A stretch of 64,000 bases of DNA, from assembly GCF_001039355.2 (NCBI RefSeq), contig NW_019775873.1, positions 119,824-183,823 of the forward strand, read 5' to 3'. Both the position numbers and the translations under genes were made by a program. The notes beneath the pieces were generated by a model. The model worked only from the letters and a program-made list of their open reading frames with translations, was not told the origin of the DNA and searched no databases. Each line of letters opens with the position of its first letter. Positions within the stretch are counted from its first letter, which is position 1. Below are positions 59,534 through 64,000 of this stretch, piece after piece. The DNA is from Lingula anatina (lineage: Eukaryota; Brachiopoda; Lingulata; Lingulida; Lingulidae).

Positions 59534-62057
59534 TATTTACGATAAGATAAGTATGAGGGCAGTACCAACGGATTATTTTTTTATGTTAATGCCAAATTCA
59601 GCCTTATTTTCTATTAAAATTTGGGACATATGATATTCTGCTTCTTAGAGGATAGTTGACTACCTACTGGTAGCTTGTATTGTATCCTACTTAAGGGTCG
59701 CATATGAAATTAATTTATCAAACTTTGTTTGTCTTTTTGTAAAGATTTATTTCGAAAATCATCCCGGCACTGGAAATTTTGCCATAATCTTCCTATTATT
59801 CAGATAGCCTATGATTTTGTTTTTTTTCTCTCAAAGGCAAATCATTTAAACAACTTAGAAAAATAATATTCTCACGCGAAGTGAATATGTAATAAGTGCA
59901 TGTAGCCGTTTACTCGGCTTAGGTCACTTGAAGGAAAAAGTCTACATATTCAAAGTGAATTTTTGTATTAGTACTAGTATTTAGTACTAGAACAACTATG
60001 CCGTCAAGAAATTTGCTATTTGAATTATTTCTACACATGTCCCATGCACGGTTCATTCATATAAATGTATTCTAAATAAAGTTGTTTGAAGATAATTTGC
60101 TCTTTAGAAATTACGGATAATCGTGCCACAAAAGTGATCTGAGCAATTTGAAAGGATGCACATTTATGTTTGGATATAGCAAATAATTAGTTTCATATCG
60201 CAATAGAATAAACTTTAAAAGGAAGTGGGTATTGAGAGAGAGAGAGAGCGAGAGAGCACGAGAATATCAATCTCCAAAAATTGAATATATACATATAATA
60301 ACTAGTTCCGAAACGAGAAATTAAAACGAATAATTTATCTTTTTAAAAAAGTAATCTAGAGTGACTGCATTGATTTTTAAGTTATATACATTCTACATGT
60401 AGTTGAAAGCAGTCTCACAAAATGCTGCTGCTTTTTGTGCTTTTAAGTAATCTGGTATTGCTACGTTTATGAAATGTGTTGAATATACAGGGTAAATCGC
60501 AGCACCTTACACATCTGGCTCAGGACAGTAAGTAGCATAGTTTATTTCATTAAATCGTATTATCGCCCAGTATAATACAGCTGTGCAACATATTACTGAG
60601 TTCATGAATAATGTTGCGTATATTTAAAGGGTAAAAGTCAGCCTTAAGGCGTTGATCTCTTGTTAAATACATGTAAGTATGCTGACAAACGGCACAAAAC
60701 GGGTAACAATCATGCTTTAGTCAGTACGTTTTATGAAAATGTCACAAAAGTGAATACGTCTGTTGTAATTTATAATAAGATCCGCAAGTAGTTCAAAGCT
60801 GTAGGAAACCATTACAGGTTCTATTATGGCATAATAAAGTCTGTTTTGTTCGGAAAAGCTTATCATTGCGTTTCTTGTTCATTTCTGGTCAGAATTTGCT
60901 TCCTTAAAGTGACGGAATCGATTGATAAACGTATGATATTAATTAGTTTGTACAAAGCACGGCATAAAAAATACTTTTAAGAAGTTAAAAACGCACAGTT
61001 CAATTTTTTTCGGCGCACAAAAATACTTTTACCTCCCTAGAAAATTTTCGAAACCTTAGTAAATACATATCGGTCACTTTAAATTAAAAAGTATTTGTGT
61101 GATTTATATGAATTTCGCTTAAAATATTTGGACAGTGAACAAAAACGCAGGAATACGTGTCTCTAACGTAATATTTCCACGTCAAATTGCTCAAGTTGGA
61201 AAACTGAAACCCAGTACTGATCGACTTAAAAAGAAACAGATTATGCACGGTTCTGAATTAAAATGGGAAATGCTTCGTTCATTTTTTGTCTTAGTGGGAA
61301 ATTAATGAAAAATATCCTGAAGATGCCCTTTTTACTGAGCAGCTCCCCCCCCCCCTCCCCCTCGGTTAAAAAAAAAAAATTTAAAAATTGTAATCTCACG
61401 ATTTCCGTTGCTGTGCTAATCCTACATGGTTGCTTCCGAGGGCTCTCTTTACACATAATTTGCAAGCGACATGATAATTCTAGTCATGGTTGAGAGTCGA
61501 ATGAAACATGAGTGCAAATATATGCAGTAACAATACATTTCAACGGAATAACTTTTCTTTTGTTGAAATATGAAAAACATGCATCGTCAAATAAAACTGC
61601 TGCGATTTAAGGACAGCAATTTTCATACTGTTTGGTAGATCGTCGTAAAAATAAATTAATTTAACATACTATTTTCAAGCTTTTTTTAAGTAACAGCGTT
61701 TATTACAAGAAAAAAAACTACGGCAATCGCTCTTATCAATCTTTTCTTGACTTTAAGGCATGTCCAGTATTTTTTTGTTTTTAGACCGTCTCCTAACAGT
61801 ATTGAAATAAATTGATACACTTTATTAAAAAATGCTACAGAACAATTTGTATCTTCTAGCTGCATAGGTTAAAAGATCAATAGCAGACTGCGACACATGA
61901 CTGCAATAAATAAGTCATGTTTGCATTTAGCTGTTGTTGATCGTCGATTCATCCACTTTTAAATGAAATAACAAAGATATGAAATAACTCGTTTTTGTCT
62001 AGGCTCCGAAGGTAAGTGGTATTTGTGAACAGTCCAACGTGAACGTTATTTAAAACG
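59534..62057. other. Convergent interval between PERCC1 and COQ7
   Basis: PERCC1 3' UTR up to about 60100 (AATAAA 60075-60080), then AT-rich DNA with a GA repeat (60234-60250) and a poly-C tract (61344-61363). The COQ7 polyadenylation signal on the minus strand is TTTATT at 61821-61826. No further gene seen. Confidence 0.45.
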
Positions 62058-63793
62058 TCATATTCTTTCAGATACCCATATTGCGCCAGTGCATCCCAAT
62101 TTAATTGTCTGGTACAAAACATTGTATAGAGGAGCCTGAAAAAAAGAGAAAAAAATTGAAACTAATTTTGCAAACGATACCAAACTTACACAAAAAAATA
62201 TAATATTTGCTTCTTATTGATCATTTTTACTCTATCATAATACGAATTATCAAAATCATAAAAATTACAACAGTAATTTTATATAGCATATTTAAATTTT
62301 TTATGTTTCAAAATAAGAATTTACGAAAATTAAAAATGTATTAAAAATTCTATCTCTGCACCTTATTTCAGTTAAAATGTAAGATGGAAAAGGTTATTTT
62401 TAGAGGTCAGATATAAAACATTTTCTTCTATAACAAATATATCCCATTTAATATGTCTAGGAATTCTGAACATACTTTCTCTGCTTCAAAGTCTATTCCA
62501 GTATCATGATGCTCTTGCTCCTCATCACGAAACTTCTTTAGAGTCTGAAACAAATATTAAATAAAATATTTGAAAAAATTGCTGAACCAAAAACAAACTA
62601 ACAAACAAAAACTTAAAATTTAATATAATTATTCAGCAAGACAAAATATTTGAGGGAAATAGTACAATTTTTTAAACAGTGATACAATGTTTTACCCAGT
62701 CAGTTTACCAATATCTGCCCCAGTTTTCTTGTTAAACATCCATATGACTGACTTTTGGTCTTTCCTTTATTTACTATTTTCTTCTTTTATTTTCTTTCCT
62801 TTATTTACTATTTTCATCTTATGAAACAATTATTCTAACTTACATCTAACATTTCTTTATATTCTTCTGGGTCCTCTTCTATGAGCTCTCTTATTTGGCT
62901 AAAATATAATAAAAAAAACATGACATAAATATATATAAATCTAAAAAAATTCAATCTAAACCATTACGTATCATAACATGTTTGCACACATAAATAAATA
63001 AGAAGAATGGATACACCTGTAAATTGCACCAGTTGTGATATTCAACAATCATCACTGTTGCAATCATCTAGAAAAGACCTGACTGACTTGACTCTTTTTC
63101 ACAAAAAAAAAAAAAAAAAATCTTAAAACAGAAATGTAACACATAAAAGAGCAAGCAAGGCTTTCCCTAGAGAGCTGTTCAGCTGTCACTTGGACGGCCA
63201 TAGGCCTCAAAAGATGATCTATATTATAAAAGAAAGTTGGATGTTTGGATAAAATAGCAGTGGTGTTATTGAGCAGTGTGATATTGATGTGAGGGAGAAA
63301 AGGTTGTCTTATATGAGTGAATCTAAGTTAAAAGAATATGAATCTTTAAAAAGATCAAATTTATTGTTTACAATAAAATTACAAATATAATTATTATAAA
63401 TATGTAAACTCCAAAAAATAAAGGTAATCATATAAAAAAAACAATATTTCAATTAATTTTTAATTTATATTTTTTGTCTTTTTTAAAAATACCCTCTCCC
63501 CCATGGTTTATATTTGGGACCTACTTGGGTTGGACTCTGTGTATATCAGTTACAATATTACACATTAACATTTTTGGACTCCCTGTATCCCAAATCCAGG
63601 GGAAACCCCTGTTCACATACAAAATGTTTAAAAATAAAACATTTCAAGATGTTCAATTACACCAACAAATAAAATCCAAAAGAGAAGACAGTGACAGAAG
63701 TAACTTACTCATTATAGTGTTTAACAATGGCAGTCTCCACTGCTGTTGTACATGCCATGGCACCCTCCTTGCCAAGCAAAGCTGTAGATGCAC
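62058..63793 (-). CDS. COQ7: COQ7: 5-demethoxyubiquinone hydroxylase, C-terminal four exons (partial)
   Basis: COQ7 is the mitochondrial matrix diiron enzyme that hydroxylates demethoxyubiquinone, the penultimate step of ubiquinone synthesis. Complement exons 63793-63709, 62898-62844, 62544-62476 and 62135-62058 have GT/AG borders and join in frame. They read GASTALLGKEGAMACTTAVE, then TAIVKHYN, QIRELIEEDPEEYKEMLD, KKFRDEEQEHHDTGID and, at the end, YQTIKLGCTGAIWVSERI. These are the hallmark COQ7 segments; the Glu of the AVE motif and the ExxH of DEEQEHHD are diiron ligands in the family. The N-terminal half, with the targeting peptide and the first ExxH, lies beyond base 64000. It is convergent with PERCC1. 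Confidence 0.95.
63102..63120. repeat. Poly-A tract in a COQ7 intron
   Basis: Simple run of A on the plus strand. Confidence 0.8.
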
Positions 63794-64000
63794 CTGTCAG
63801 GTTGAAACAAAAATATTTATAACTGATACCTTGGGAAACCTCAATGGTAATTGTACCTTTAATCCAGATATAAACATCAACAGAATACATTTTCTTCGTC
63901 ATTTTATATAAAAATAGAGCTGCTTTTTTTTACAGTTGTTTACTACATAAGTAAATTGTAATCATTTTACTAGAGCCAGTATTCATGCAAATGATGAGAC

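Overview
The window is animal nuclear DNA. It is AT-rich, genes are split into many short exons with GT/AG introns, it carries degenerate transposons, and its proteins read as orthologues of bilaterian genes. Gene content and a very heterozygous-looking assembly fit a lophotrochozoan, most likely a bivalve mollusc; that placement is inference. No bacterial operons, CRISPR arrays or rRNA were seen.

Layout. 1-2.2 kb: decayed Ty3/Gypsy pieces, a foldback element and short direct repeats. 3.4-6.3 kb (-): GRWD1, a histone-chaperone/ribosome-biogenesis WD40 protein, six exons joined in frame. 6.3-6.7 kb: a probable shared promoter, because the next gene runs the other way. 8.3-28.0 kb (+): a CCDC154 orthologue of at least 21 shared exons, with two alternative 3' ends. 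30.5-32.0 kb (+): a lineage-specific protein of alternating PPPKKK and acidic-Ser blocks. 32.5-36.1 and 37.1-40.5 kb (-): two tandem secreted GH31 glycosidases. Each carries an inserted six-cysteine segment whose order and spacing match a circularly permuted saposin ('swaposin'). 41.2-42.6 kb: a third, truncated GH31 copy that is almost certainly an assembly duplicate. 43.2-51.4 kb: one non-coding 4.1 kb segment present twice around a single N. 52.8 kb (+): a candidate membrane-protein exon. 58.6-59.5 kb (+): PERCC1, whose human orthologue is needed for enteroendocrine development. 62.1-63.8 kb (-): the C-terminal four exons of COQ7, the diiron hydroxylase of ubiquinone synthesis.

The genes do not form a pathway. 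The interest lies in (i) the swaposin-like insertion in GH31 enzymes, (ii) PERCC1 and CCDC154 on one contig, as they are in human 16p13.3, which suggests an old linkage, and (iii) the CCDC154 coiled coil enlarged by repeated phase-0 exons and given alternative tails. Four isolated N bases, each flanked by two near-identical sequences, mark joins where overlapping haplotype contigs were not merged; local copy number there should not be trusted.
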